Assembly (NCBI RefSeq): GCF_947179165.1
Contig: NC_077239.1
Span: 70,681,634 to 70,745,633, forward strand
Source: Solanum dulcamara
Taxonomy: Eukaryota > Streptophyta > Magnoliopsida > Solanales > Solanaceae
Reading direction: 5' to 3'
DNA: 64,000 bases
The notes under the pieces are model-generated. The model worked only from the letters and a program-made list of their open reading frames with translations, ran no database searches and had not been told where the DNA came from. Of the stretch, positions 31,820-43,556 are shown piece after piece (within the stretch, counting starts at the first letter, position 1; each line of letters starts with the position of its first letter). Made by a program: the position numbers and the translations under genes.

Positions 31820-34774
31820 GTGGCTTTAGATAGTGATGGTAGATTAAGGTCATGTTCTCATTCAGGGACGGGGTCGGGGACGAGGGTAAGGAGGGGTAAG
31901 TGGGTTAAAGGAGCGTCTAGACTGAGAGTTGGTTCTTGGAATATTGGAACGTTAACGGGCAAATCCATAGAGCTAGTTAAAATTCTAAAGAAGAGAAAGA
32001 TTAATATAGCTTGTGTCCAAGAGACCAAATGGGTAGGTTCTAAAGCTAGGGAGGTAGACGGGTATAAGCTTTGGTTTTCAGGTAGATCAAAATATAGGAA
32101 TGGGGTAGGCATTTTAGTAGACAATGATCTAAGGGATCAGGTAGTGGAGGTTAAGAGAGTCAACGATAGGATGATGTCGATTAAGGTGGTCGTTGAAGGG
32201 AGCACATTCAACATTATTAGTGCTTATGCGCCACAAGCGGGCTTAAGAGAGGAGGATAAGAGGCGCTTTTGGGAGGATTTGGACGAGTTAGTAGGAGGTA
32301 TACCACCTACTGAGAAGCTTTTCGTGGGAGGGGATTTCAATGGTCACATCGGGTCTATTTCAGGAGGGTATGATGATGTGCATGGAGGCTTTGGCTACGG
32401 GGTCAGAAATGTAGGAGGCCTTTCACTTTTGGAATTCGCAAGAGCTTTTGGGTTGGTCATAGCCAATTCGAGTTTCCCAAAGAAGGAAGACCACTTGGTA
32501 ACATTCCATAGTTCGGTGGCTAAGACTCAGATAGACTTTTTACTCCTGAGGAAGGTCGATAGAGGTCTGTGCAAAGACTGTAAGGTCATTCCGATAGACA
32601 ACCTTACAACCCGACATAAGCTTTTGGTGATGGATTTAGGGATCAAGATGATGAGGAATAAGAGGGTCGGGGATGATCGATTTAGGATCAGATGGAGGAG
32701 TTTGACCACTGCTAATGCCCTGGAGATGGGAGAGAAGTTGAAGGCCATGGGGGCCTGGGATAGTAATGGGGATGCGACCAGTATGTGGGATAGGACGGCT
32801 AATTGTATTAGGACTGTGGCAAGGGAAGTGTTGGGAGTCTCGACTGGTAGTCGTAGTCGGCATCGAGGAGACTGGTGGTGGAATGGAGAAGTGCAAGAAA
32901 AGGTGGAAGCAAAGAAGATGGCGTACGCAAAGTTGATAGAAAGCATAGATGAGGTGGAGAAGTGGATGAATAGGGAACTTTATAAAATAGCGAGAAAGGA
33001 GGCGAAGTCGGCGGTTTCAACGGCAAAAACAACAGCTTTTGAACGCCTTTATGCTGAACTAGAAGAGAAAGGTGGGGATAGAAAATTGTTCAGGCTAGCC
33101 AGGGCGCGGGAGAGAAGGGCACGCGATGTGGACCAAGTGAAGTGCATTAAGGATGAGCATGGAAAAGTATTGGTAGACGAGACCCTCATTAAACAGAGAT
33201 GGCAGTCCTATTTCCATAAACTCTTGAATGAGAAAGGGGACAGAGACTTTGTGTTGGGAGATTTAGAACATACAGAGAGGCGTTGCAATTTTGGGTATTG
33301 CAGGAGTATTAAGGTTGAGGAGGTTAAGAGTGTCGTTCGTAGGATGCGCTGGGGAAGAGCAACCGGACCTGACGAGATTCCTGGGGAATTTTGGAAGAGC
33401 ACGAGTTCGGTAGGTTTGGAGTGGTTAACTAGGTTATTTAATGTCATCTTTAAAACGGCAACGATGCTCGAAGAATGGAGGTCGAGCATAATGATCCCTC
33501 TATACAAAAACAAAGGGGATATACAGAGTTGCAACAACTATAGAGGTATTAAGCTACTAAGCCATACTATGAAACTGTGGGAAAGAGTGGTAGAGATGAG
33601 GGTGAGGAGAGACGTGTCTATTTCAGAGAACAAGTTTGGATTTATGCCGGGACGCTCAACTACAGAAGCCATCCATCTTATGAGGAGACTGGTGGAGCAG
33701 CATAGGGAGAGGAAGAGGGACTTGCATATGGTATTCATCGACCTAGAAAAGGCTTATGATAAAGTCCCAAGAGAAATACTATGGACATGTTTGAAGGCTA
33801 AAGGTGTACCTATGGCATACATTAGGGTGATCAAGGACATGTACGAGGGAGCCAAAACCAGGGTAAGGACAGTAGGAGGGGACTCAGAGCACTTCCCAGT
33901 GGTGATGGGGTTGCATCAAGGATCAGCTCTTAGTCCTTTTTTATTTGCCTTGGTGATAGATGGATTGACGCGACAAATTCAAGGTGCGGTGCCATGGTGT
34001 ATGCTTTTCGCGGATGACATAGTCCTGATCGATGAGATTCGCCGCGGAGTTAACGCTAAGCTGGAGGATTGGAGACATACCTTGGAGTCTAAAGGGTTTA
34101 AGTTGAGTAGGACAAAGACAGAGTACTTAGAGTGCAAGTTCAGTGAGACACCTCAGGAGGTTGACGTTGAAGTTAGGCTTGGTGCTCAGGCCATCCAAAA
34201 GAGAAGTAGTTGCAAGTATCTTGGGTCTATCATGCAAGGCAGCGGAGAGATTGACGATGATGTCACACATCGTATTGGGGTAGGGTGGATGAAATAGAGG
34301 CTCGCTTCCGGAGTGCTATGTGACAAGAATGTGCCACCAAAACTTAAGGGCAAGTTCTACAAAGTGGTGGTTAGATCGGCTATGCTGTATGGGGCAGAGT
34401 GTTGGCCAGTTAAAACTTCTCACATTCAAAAGATAAAAGTTGCTGAGATGAGAATGCTGAGATGGATGTGTGGGCACACCAGGAGCGACAGGATTAGAAA
34501 TGAGGCTATTCGGGACAAGGTAGGAGTGGCCTCGGTGGAAGACAAGATGCGGGAAATACGACTGAGATGGTATGGACATGTGAAGAGGAGAGACACAGAT
34601 GCCCCAGTGCGGAGGTGTGAGAGGCTGGCCATGGATGGTTACAGAAGAGGTAGGGGTAGGCCGAAGAAGTATTGGGGAGAGGTGATTAGACAGGACATGG
34701 CGCAGTTACAGCTTACGGAGGACATGACCTTAGATAGGAGGATGTGGAGGACCCACATTATGGTAGAAGGCTAG
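31820..34774 (+). pseudogene. LINE endonuclease/reverse transcriptase ORF, one in-frame stop
   Basis: One frame stays open for about 980 codons except TAG at 34295-34297. N-terminal endonuclease motifs: [41 protein letters not shown]. Reverse transcriptase motifs: [49 protein letters not shown], catalytic FADDIV near 34003-34020, and KYLGS. The C-terminal part carries [10 protein letters not shown] and [11 protein letters not shown]. The truncated copy at 26783 has TGG (Trp) where this copy has TAG. The frame opens with GTG at 31820 and the first in-frame ATG is near 32168, inside the endonuclease domain. The normal start has thus been lost or lies in another frame. Its role was target-primed reverse transcription of its own RNA. 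Confidence 0.93.
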
Positions 34775-35251
34775 TTCATAGTCTCGTTATTCTTCTCTAT
34801 TCATAGGTGTAGTAGTGCATTACGAGCTCTTGCGCTTTGACTTCTGATTTCTGTTATTTCTGTTATTATTTATTACTTTCTATGCTTTGATTACTCAATT
34901 TTACCTGTGACGCTTTCATTATTTATTTAATCGTTATTTGTTATTAGTATTTATTTATTTGTATTTATTTGTTATCTATTCGTTATTTGTTTGTTATTTT
35001 TCTCATAAAGCTTTTAATTTTCTATTCTTATCTAACATTTTTTATGCATTTATGCTTTTACTGAGCCGAGGGTCTCCAGGAAACAGCCGTCCTACCTTGG
35101 TAGGAGTAAGGTCTGCGTACATTCTACCCTCCCCAGACCCCATGTTGTGGGATTTCACTGGGTTGTTGTTGTTGTTGTTGTTGTTGTATTCATATTTTGT
35201 TTGTGGTTGGAGTTTTTTTTTCTATATAAATTGTTGCAAATAAATTGGCAT

Positions 35252-37445
35252 TATAACACATCAAAAATTTCTAATCTAAGATTCGAATCATTCTTCATAG
35301 GTGTATAGATCGATACCGGGTGATTCCATATTGTACATAGGTGTTAAGATCAATTCTTTAGTGTAGGAAGGGTTTTGGGGATGAATTAAGGTCATAAAGA
35401 TCCTCTTCCACAAAGTTGAGTGAAAAGCTTTTTTATCAATTGACTTTCGGTATAAGTTTTTACTTGTGTCAACTTCAAATGAGTAGATCTCTTAGAATAT
35501 GAAGAGTTATGTGTCCCATTATTACCAAATTAAAAATTTTTGAATCTTGTTTCCAACGTCGCTGACCTCTTGTCAATCTGAGGTCCAAGTCAAAAGTTAT
35601 GATCATTTCAGTTTTAAATGACATTCTGGAAAGGAGTTGCGGACCATATGCATACAGCAAGTCCACAACTGCGAAATGCATGTGGAGAAAAAACTAAAAG
35701 GTATTCTGTTTTGACATGCATTTCGCCCGCGTACATCAAGTCCGCACCTACGGAACACACGTGGGGATGTATACGTAGGTGGGCCGACGAAGAACCTCTT
35801 AAGTCGATTTTAATTCTTTTTTTTCCACTTTTGGCCATTCTTTCAAGACTTAGAAGTGGTTTTCTCTCCTCCTCTCATTCTCCTTCATCAAGTTAAGTCA
35901 TTCTCTATGGATTTCTTTCCAACTCAAATTCCTTCGTCTATTCATGGATCATTAATAGAAATCTTAACCCTTGACAATAGGATTTTCAAGAAATGAATCC
36001 AAGAATTTTAAGAAAAGGGTTTCTTGATCGTTCTTCATCAAGTTAGGATTTCTCTTCAAAATATATTAAGCGTTGAAGGTATGTAAGACAACCAAAGTGA
36101 GGAACTAAGTTTTTCCTCATGCTCTACATCTATAATTTCACTTAGTAAGATCAAAGCTAAGGGTTTTTAATCCAAAGTTTATAATTTTGAATTTTCTCTA
36201 TCACCTATCGTTGATTCTTGATTTTATTAACAAAATTATTGTACTTCATATCATTAATGATTAATGATTCATCGTTCATGCTTATTATACCTCATAGACT
36301 TCTTACTAGCCAAAGTTATTTAAAAATCTTGTCATAGTATTTCATATGCATTGTTTTCATTATAAAAGTAAGTTCAAAAAACAATTATTATCTTTAATTT
36401 TAAGTGCATTATTTTAGAAAGAGTTTCAAGAAAGTAAATTTTTACCTCAAGCGTATATTTTCATAAAGAAAGCAAAGCCAGCTTTTAAAAAAAGCATATC
36501 TCAGCTTGGAGAAAGCATAGTCAGATTTTTAGAAAAACATAGTTAGATTTTCATAAACGCATAGTTAGATTTTTAAGAAATACAGTTTAGTTATAAAGAA
36601 CTATTTTGAGCAAAGTCTCATATTTAATTCAGATATATGGAAAATTTATCTATTTATAAGCATATAAGTATATACAAATTATTTTGGGAGGATTATTTAG
36701 CACCGAGAAGACACAAGTTTAGAAAACCCATCAGATGATGAAAGTATTTTTAAAACAACTTGCATAATATTTTACATTTTTCTTTTTTCTAAATATCATA
36801 TATTTAGATATCATATTTCAGTTAATCAATTTTAGAATATATCCCAGCTTTGCAGCTGAAAATCTTATTTTCTCTGTTCAATTGATTTTATTTAGTCTTA
36901 CTTCAGAGTTATTCATTCAACTTAGTATGTTCAGTTTTATCTAGTTGTTTCATTCAACTATATATTTTATATACTATACATTCCATACATTGATGTCATT
37001 CGATGCCACAACTTTTAATAAAGCAGATTCAGGTATTCAGAATCAACAGCAGACGCATTAGGATCAACTTTAATCACCTCGCTTTCGGAGTTCTCCAATT
37101 TATTTTTATTTTGAGTATTAGTAGTTAGTATATGTTATTAGTAGAGTATTCAGGTAGTCAGGGGTCTTGTCCCGATAAACTATCTTCAATATGTTAGAGG
37201 CTTCATAGACGAGCCAGTTAAGTTATAGTCTTAGTTGTTTTACAAACATATGCATATTATACAAATTTCTTATTTTTAATTATAAAGTTATTGTGTTTGA
37301 TTTTAAAAGTTATTGCATTCTTATCTTTTTAAAGTTTTTTCATTCGTTAGTATTCAGTCTTATAATATGCTAGGCCCAAAGTTCGTTGGTCTAGCAATGG
37401 TTCCAAGTACAGATCTCGCCAAAGGTGTAAACTCAGGGCATGACA
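35252..37445. mobile_element. Solo LTR (about 2.2 kb), family shared with 40836-51729
   Basis: Starts TATAACACATC (a mutated TGTAACACCCC) and ends CAGGGCATGACA. Flanks GGCAT (35247-35251) and GGCAA (37446-37450) agree in four of five bases. Blocks shared with the LTR at 40836-51729 include GTATGTTCAGTTTTA, GTCAGATTTTTAGAAAAA, CAAGTATCAGGTATTC-like and the poly-adenylation-side end. No internal region, so it formed by LTR recombination. Confidence 0.78.
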
Positions 37446-37559
37446 GGCAAGTCCAGTGGAACCAAATCCATCCTTTATATCTTCTCTCATAAATAAGATC
37501 TGTAAATTTGAATTACAAAGATGAAAGTTTCATTTTTATGGGTACTTCAAGTCTCGTCA

Positions 37560-38050
37560 TTGAGTTCATAAAGTCTATATTCCGGCAAGCTTAGAAGTAC
37601 AGGACATTTATAGACATCAAAATTTTGTAAAACTTTAAACGATGAGATCAATCTCTATTAGGGTTCTTGAAGGCTACTCTACCATAAATCATATCTCACA
37701 CCAATATAAAGGGTAACATATTCCCTTAAAAAAGCATCTCTAATATTCTATAATCATAAAGAAATGAGGATATTATCGAAATCTTCTAGATAATTAAATA
37801 CTTCAAGAAGATCCAAAAAAAAATTACATATTCATAACATAGAGATCAAATAAATACCAAAGAGGTCAAATCATTCTAGTTCAAGAAATACATTACTAAG
37901 AACTCTTGAATCACAGAAAAAATTTAGAAAGAAGAATCAAGGAAGAAACACATTTTTTACACTGTCGATTAATAAAATATTTTTATTTCTTCATATTTTA
38001 TTTGTGATTAGAGTTTATTATCCATATATTAATTTATTTTTTTTGCATAC
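37560..38050. repeat. LTR-like dispersed repeat, diverged copy of 30190-30573
   Basis: Shares ordered blocks with 30190-30573: CAAGATTTTGTA/CAAAATTTTGTA, GGTTCT, CTTTCAAGAAATACGCTATTA versus AGTTCAAGAAATACATTACTA, AACTCTCGAATCACG versus AACTCTTGAATCACA, then TTAATAAAATATTTTTATTT. It ends near TTTGTGATTAGAGTTT, where the other copy carries the LINE. AATAAAA near the end fits an LTR poly-adenylation signal. Non-coding. Which family is uncertain. Confidence 0.6.
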
Positions 38051-38308
38051 ACGTACCTCCAAAATGCAATCATGATTGTAACTTACATCCTACAAAAAGA
38101 TATGGAAGGAATGATATACATCTTTCATATACTACTATACAAAAAATTATACATTCAACTAACAAATAAATTATATTGTTCTACGAATTCTAGAAAGTTG
38201 GCATTCGTCTAGTTGCAAAAGTCTCTTCACTTCTCTTAATAGTTGATTGAAAGAAGAATAGAAGGTACTATCTCCACTTGAAATAATTAACCATCTTAAC
38301 CAAAATAA

Positions 38309-40140
38309 TGTCACGATCCAAACTGGGTCATGAATGGCATCCACATTAACCCTCCAGTGGGAGAACCATTACTACAACCCAACTAAGCTACACCAACAAA
38401 ATACAGGCAATTAAGGATGTGAAAACATAGTTTTAAAATAAGTTTTAGACTGAGTACCCATAAACTCACGAATTAACTTACAATCATAAAATAGTTAACA
38501 TGCGGAAGTCAAGTCCCTAAACCTAAAAGTCATTGTACCAAAACAACTAAGTAACAAGTCTAAGAATAAGGGGATACAACCCCAAAAATAATAATATAAA
38601 ATAAAATCTGAAAGGTCTACGTCCGAAAAGATTGGACTAAGATCCTAGAACAATCCACGACAGCCTGAAAGAACTGCCTCACCCTTGAATTCGAATAGTC
38701 AGTAGTCTCCTAACTGAGGTCTGTCATCAGCCGCCTGAAGATGCTTTATACTCAATGAGAAAAGAGCGAGTGCAGTATCTGTACATATAATCAATGGAGT
38801 CCTGGTAGGATCACGCGGCCATCCCAGTAAGTACAATATATACAAGAAACCACAACATAGTAAAACAACACATATACAAATACACAATCTCAAGGTACAG
38901 TTTCATGAACAATATACAACTTCACAGAGTCAATAGCAAATGCAACAGTCAACAATGGTCCTCTCATAGAACTTATACCCAAACTGTTAGTTTGTACCGA
39001 TATGGTATTCGATCCAATATGTGTCATCATGACACCCGATTTAATATGTATCAATGTGATACTCGATCTAATTATGTGTCAGTTCGACACCCGAACTAAT
39101 ATGTATCGGTGTGGTATTCGATCCAACAACCATAATTACAATCACAATCACAGTCTTAGTCAATAATGAATAGTTCACAAACTTGTATAATCAAGTATCA
39201 TATTCATTGCATGCAATTGATCACATTAGTTATTTCATTAATTTCATTATATCTTTCCCTAGTCTCATACATGCATGCAATACTATCAACTGCAGTTAAC
39301 AGACACATACAACATAAACAGGGTATAAATTATTATCTACCTCGAAATCAAGCCTTTGGAACTCTAAAGAGCTAGTGCTTTCCATTTCAGAGTCTCTCAG
39401 GTTGTTCTTGGTTTAAAAACAATAAGAAATACAATGAAATCAATGAATAACGGCCAGCAATATCCAGATTATATCAAAATCCTAACCCTTGGCCATTTTC
39501 AGGATCATCTCCCTTAACAAGTGCTTTTTCCACAATTAATTTCAAACCAAAACCTCTCCCTAAGAGGATTCCCATAGATTCTAAGGTATAGGAATCTAAT
39601 TACAAGTTAGAGGAATGATTAACTTACCTTTACCAAAAAAATTGGTGGAAAACTTAAGGAATGTCGTCCTAGGTCGCTTCTGGTCTCTCAAGAATGAAGT
39701 GGAGAAATAAAAATTATTTTGAGACTTTTCCTCGTTTAAATTTGACTGTCCCACCATGGTGCCACTTACCCCACTGTGGTGGGTTACACAGAAATAAAAA
39801 CTCAGTATTTGAGTTCCAACCCCCCATTTTGAAATGCACTCTCAAACCTTGACGTTTTCAAATCAACCCTTCACACCAAGATCAATTATGGGAGTTCTAC
39901 TAGCCTGAATTCGATTGTGTAAATCCGTACAGGCTCCTTAACATCTTGGCTATCAACTCAAGTTATCAAACTCATAATTTTAATCACCTATCCATTATCG
40001 AATTATCCTAGACCTCACTTGACTCAGATTTTGTCAAAATCTGGCCCAAACTCAAAATCTTCAAGTTACTACTCAAAAATTTTCTAGCCCAAATTCTTTT
40101 CCTATTGGGTTATCCATAATGGCAAGATCAGGTCATTACA
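38309..40140. mobile_element. Solo LTR (about 1.83 kb, Gypsy-like)
   Basis: Starts TGTCACGATCC and ends CAGGTCATTACA. ATAA lies directly on both sides (38305-38308 and 40141-40144), consistent with a 4- to 5-bp target duplication. The interior is non-coding and includes a ~31-bp repeat tract at 38993-39127 and a GC-richer stretch (CCACCATGGTGCC, CCCCACTGTGGTGGG) near 39750-39785. No internal coding region. Confidence 0.78.
38993..39127. repeat. Tandem tract of ~31-bp imperfect units inside the solo LTR
   Basis: Four to five units alternate between forms like ATGTGTCATCATGACACCCGAT and ATGTATCGGTGTGGTATTCGAT. Each unit has a small dyad (TGTCATCATGACA). The plus frame reads as Tyr/Arg/Asp-rich repeats with no further support as protein. 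Confidence 0.7.
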
Positions 40141-40144
40141 ATAA

Positions 40145-40835
40145 CTCCATCACTTTATTAGATTTCCTATAGAAGTGTGGGAGATAGTAACTTCAACATT
40201 TCAAAAGCTTAAGAAATGTCTTTGATTATCCTCATAAATTTAAGATTGCTAATATATTGTTTTCCTAACATTTCAACAATGAAGCTGAGTCCCACTTCAT
40301 CTGGAGTTAGTTAATCCTAAGTTTAAGGTTGTTAGTTGTTAGGATAAAGTGCCTACCTTTATTTCATAATCAAGTCCACCAAGCAATCATTATGTTCGAT
40401 TATGACTCAAACTCGAGTTACCCCAGCTCTTCGTTGGCCTTGCCATAGAATGATGTTGACACTACCCAACAATTTCTTTCCTAATACATGTCTCATGCAA
40501 CGTGTACTCTTATCGAACTCATGACTTTGACTCTGATACCACTTGTTAGGATCAATTGCTACCCATCATACCAAAGCTATAACTGATGGTTATTTTTTGA
40601 GTCTTATCAAGCATATATTGTTATGGATCTTCCAATTTTAGACTTTTTTGCTATCATATTTGTTATAACTATATCTAACATCTATCTTATTTTATCATCT
40701 TAGATTGTATGATATGATGTTTAGAGATATAGTATATCAAAGACTTTATGTGATCAAGAGTTAAAAAAACTATTATTATTATAATCTAATTGTTATTTTG
40801 TATTATGAATATTTGATGAAATTAATGTTAGTCTC
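40145..40835 (-). mobile_element. LTR-retrotransposon remnant with initiator-Met primer-binding site
   Basis: On the minus strand, 40549 to 40531 reads CTAACAAGTGGTATCAGAG: an LTR end (CTAACA), two spacer bases, then TGGTATCAGAG, the standard plant Copia/Gypsy primer site complementary to tRNA-Met(i). The LTR would extend right from 40544 and is cut by the solo LTR at 40836; part may continue beyond 51735. To the left, 40145-40530 would be the start of the internal region. No ORF survives. Confidence 0.6.
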
Positions 40836-40985
40836 TGTAACACCCCGCATATTTTAGGCTAAGATCTGAACAATTTTTTGTATGAATATTGATTCAGATC
40901 GGATGATTTCTTGATTGTGCAGAGGTGCTAAGATTAATTTCTAAGTGTGAAAAGTGTATTGGATGTGAATTAGGATATTAAGGAA

Positions 40986-41400
40986 CACTACTAAAAACTG
41001 CCAAAAAGCGACGCAAAAAGCGACGGACTGCGTCGCTTTTTTTGTCAAAATCGACGAAAAAGCGACGCAATCACTATCGTCGCTTTTTTGCTCGACACTT
41101 TTGAAGGAACGACGGATAGGGTCGTAAAAAGCGACGGACTGCGTCGCTCCTAATTTTTTTAATTAAAAAAATATATAAAAAAATACGACGGACTCCGTCT
41201 TTTTATTTTTTTTAAAAAAGAAATTATTTAATCTAAAGCGACGGACAGGGTCCTTTTGTCCTTCGCTTTCAAAAAAGCGATGGACTAAAGGACCCTGTCC
41301 ATCGCTTTTCTGGAAAATATTTTTAAAAAAATAACCAGAAAAGCGACGGACTAAAGGACCCTGTCCGTCGCTTTTTCTGCAACAATTTTGACAGTTTTTG
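40986..41400. repeat. Left subterminal repeat array of the CACTA element
   Basis: About ten copies of a motif AAAAAGCGACGGAC or its complement GTCCGTCGCTTTTT, in both orientations, several as hairpins (GACGGACTAAAGGACCCTGT then CCGTCGC near 41340-41380). The first 30 bp repeat AAAGCGACGCAAAAAGCGAC. The family's accessory protein (TNPA type) binds such repeats. Confidence 0.9.
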
Positions 41401-41605
41401 CTATCCACCTGCAATCAAAATTCAATTCAATTGTATTCAATTCAGTCCATTCAAACACAAATAACAACAAACAAAATTCACAAAATACATATTAACAAAT
41501 ATAATTAAACATTTAAAATTAATAAAATTATAATTTAGAACAATTTAAAGTGTTTCAAAGTTAATAAAAAATATTCAAAATGTTCATAAACAAACATAGG
41601 GAACC

Positions 41606-43456
41606 CTAAGGACTATTTGTTATATATTCATCACTATCGTCGGAATCATCCGAAGTGGACGCTCTTGAATAACGGGGCGGAGGCTGACGGGCGAGGTTGA
41701 GCACTTGTTCTTTAATTTGCTCAACTTGTTCATTCATACTTTTTTGATCCTCGATCCTTCTTTTCTCTGATTCTGCCAATGCGCTTGTAAGTTCTGTAAT
41801 TTGCTAAGACATTGCAGCTATCTGAACCCCGTCAATGTCCTCGGTTTGACGCGACAATCCAATACCTTCTAAACCTGATTGGAGTCGTCGTACATTATTC
41901 CTAGAGCTCATTCCATATATTCGGCCCTTGTGGCTGCCTCCAACCACTTTTTCTGTCCAAATTTGAGTGGACTGTTCAGGCGTTAACTGAACTGAATCTC
42001 TCATCTCACGTACGTGCCGCTCATAATCTTGCTGCATATTAGAAAATAAAAGTTATAATCAAACTATATATATATATATATTAAAAATAAAACTTAGAAA
42101 CAAAAAATATTATAATATATCTTGAATAACTTACATAGGCTCGTTCGGCCCTTTCCTCCACTCACTCATCCGGATCCGACTCATTAGTCTTTTTCTTCAC
42201 ATGAGTCTTTTTAAAGACTTCATGGCGATAGAGAGTGCGTCCCAATTCTTTTTCCTATAAATAAAAATACAATTAATGAAATAATATTTTGTGAAATAAT
42301 TTATTTTAGAAAATGAATTTAAACTTAAAATTTAGAAATCTTACCATCTCCCTTTGAATCGTACCAACACTCTTTGCACCTCCGGTGTGCAATGAGCCAC
42401 CCTTTAGGCTGGCTTTTGCTTTTTTACCTTGATCGGACAAGGCCTTGAATTCTTCGGTATCCCAATACCGACATAATTCTTCAAATATATGAGGTAGCAT
42501 CCAACTCGAAGGTGCCCGATCATCCCTAGCTTTCTTTAGCCAGCTAGATAGTCTGGCGCTCGCTTTTCTTTCAAAAGTGGTCGCAATGACCATATTGTAC
42601 CTTGGCTCCCAGGTACATAATGTCTGAAAAAAATGAATAACGTAAAATAATTAGTTAAGTAAAGTATAGTAAAAATATTAAACGTAACTTAAAAAACTAG
42701 AATTAAATATATATATACCTTGAATTCATTAAACATTGCCTGGCGAATATTGTTTGGAATCTCCCGCCAAGAGTGATAGGGCTCAGTATATAGTCTCCTA
42801 ACACTCTCTTGAAGAGCCCTAGCAGCATCCTTCGAAGGATGTCACCTGCAAGACACATAATAAACATGTAATTATATCATCACTAAGTTATTAATCTAGC
42901 AATAATAAATAAATAAAACATTAAACTTACGAGGATCCATCTGGCTCAATCATGACTCTCCCAAGTCTGTCCCTCTTCCTAGGACCTAACCCAGACATAT
43001 CATGTAATGCCTCTGTTCTAGCAGTAGAAGAAGGTGTAGGTGATGCTGTGGGAGTGTCAGTCTCAACACTACAATCTGTAAGTCTCAGATTAGATATGTG
43101 ACGAGACTGAGATCCGGGAGATGGAGTAGAAGAAGATGATACTCTCGGGGGTCGAGCAATAACCTCTGTGGGTAGTTGGTAGGTCTGATCATATAAAGTA
43201 TATCTGACCTGTGAAGAAGAAGAAGAGCCGCGTGGTCGGCGGAACTGACTATGGTAAACTAAAGGATCCATAGTCCCAAAAGGCACAACATGAATATGTG
43301 TACTAGGACTAGCTCGGCGGTGCTGCATCTCCGGCGCTGAAGAAATATGTCCTGGATATCCTCAGGATTAACAAGTCTCCTAGACTTCTTTTTACTTCTA
43401 CCAGAATGGCCAATACCAAGATGATCCTGGGATCTATCACCATCACCAGATGACAT
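41606..43456 (-). pseudogene. CACTA ORF1 (TNPA-like, Ptta/En/Spm plant transposase family), broken
   Basis: Exons read on the minus strand. The N-terminal part, 43456 to 42927, is Ser/Pro/Arg-rich and changes frame near 43330; it is followed by a GTAAGT donor. Next come 42850-42722 (with KDAARALQESVRRLYTE), 42623-42345 (YNMVIATTFERKASARLSSW, LKKARDDRAPSSWM), a short exon at about 42254-42135 (TLYRHEVFKKTHVKKK), and 42037-41606 (WTEKVVGGSHKGRIYGMSS, then a C-terminal Gln/Glu-rich coiled-coil-like stretch). TAG at 41804-41806 interrupts the last exon where Gln is expected. The WLKKARDDRAPSSW and GGSHKGRIYGMSS blocks are the hallmark of this plant protein. Role in the family: binds subterminal repeats to bring the ends together. 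Confidence 0.88.
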
Positions 43457-43556
43457 CTACATATAAAGTAACAATACAATATATAAAAACCACATAGTTG
43501 ATTAAAATTAGGGTTAGAGAAATAAATAACTTATATACTAGTGATAATCTATCACT

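Larger units (their letters stand above)
31327..35186 (+). mobile_element. Nearly intact RTE-type LINE with 18-bp target duplication
   Basis: Bounded by TATTCATATTTTGTTTGT at 31309-31326 and again at 35187-35204, a perfect 18-bp duplication. From 5' to 3': a pyrimidine-rich leader, an 18-bp minisatellite, one long ORF with apurinic-type endonuclease and reverse transcriptase, a 3' untranslated region, and a tail of TTG repeats (35162-35186). The TTG tail and single ORF are characteristic of plant RTE LINEs. Total 3,860 bp. It inserted into an older LTR-like repeat; the 5' junction was later duplicated (see 30065-31570). Confidence 0.95.

Noticed and set aside
31459..31853. His/Arg/Cys-rich minus-strand ORFs
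   Set aside because: Antisense reading of the LINE 18-bp minisatellite.
35614..35896. ORFs on both strands (74 and 92 codons) as small genes
   Set aside because: They lie inside a solo LTR and have no recognisable features.
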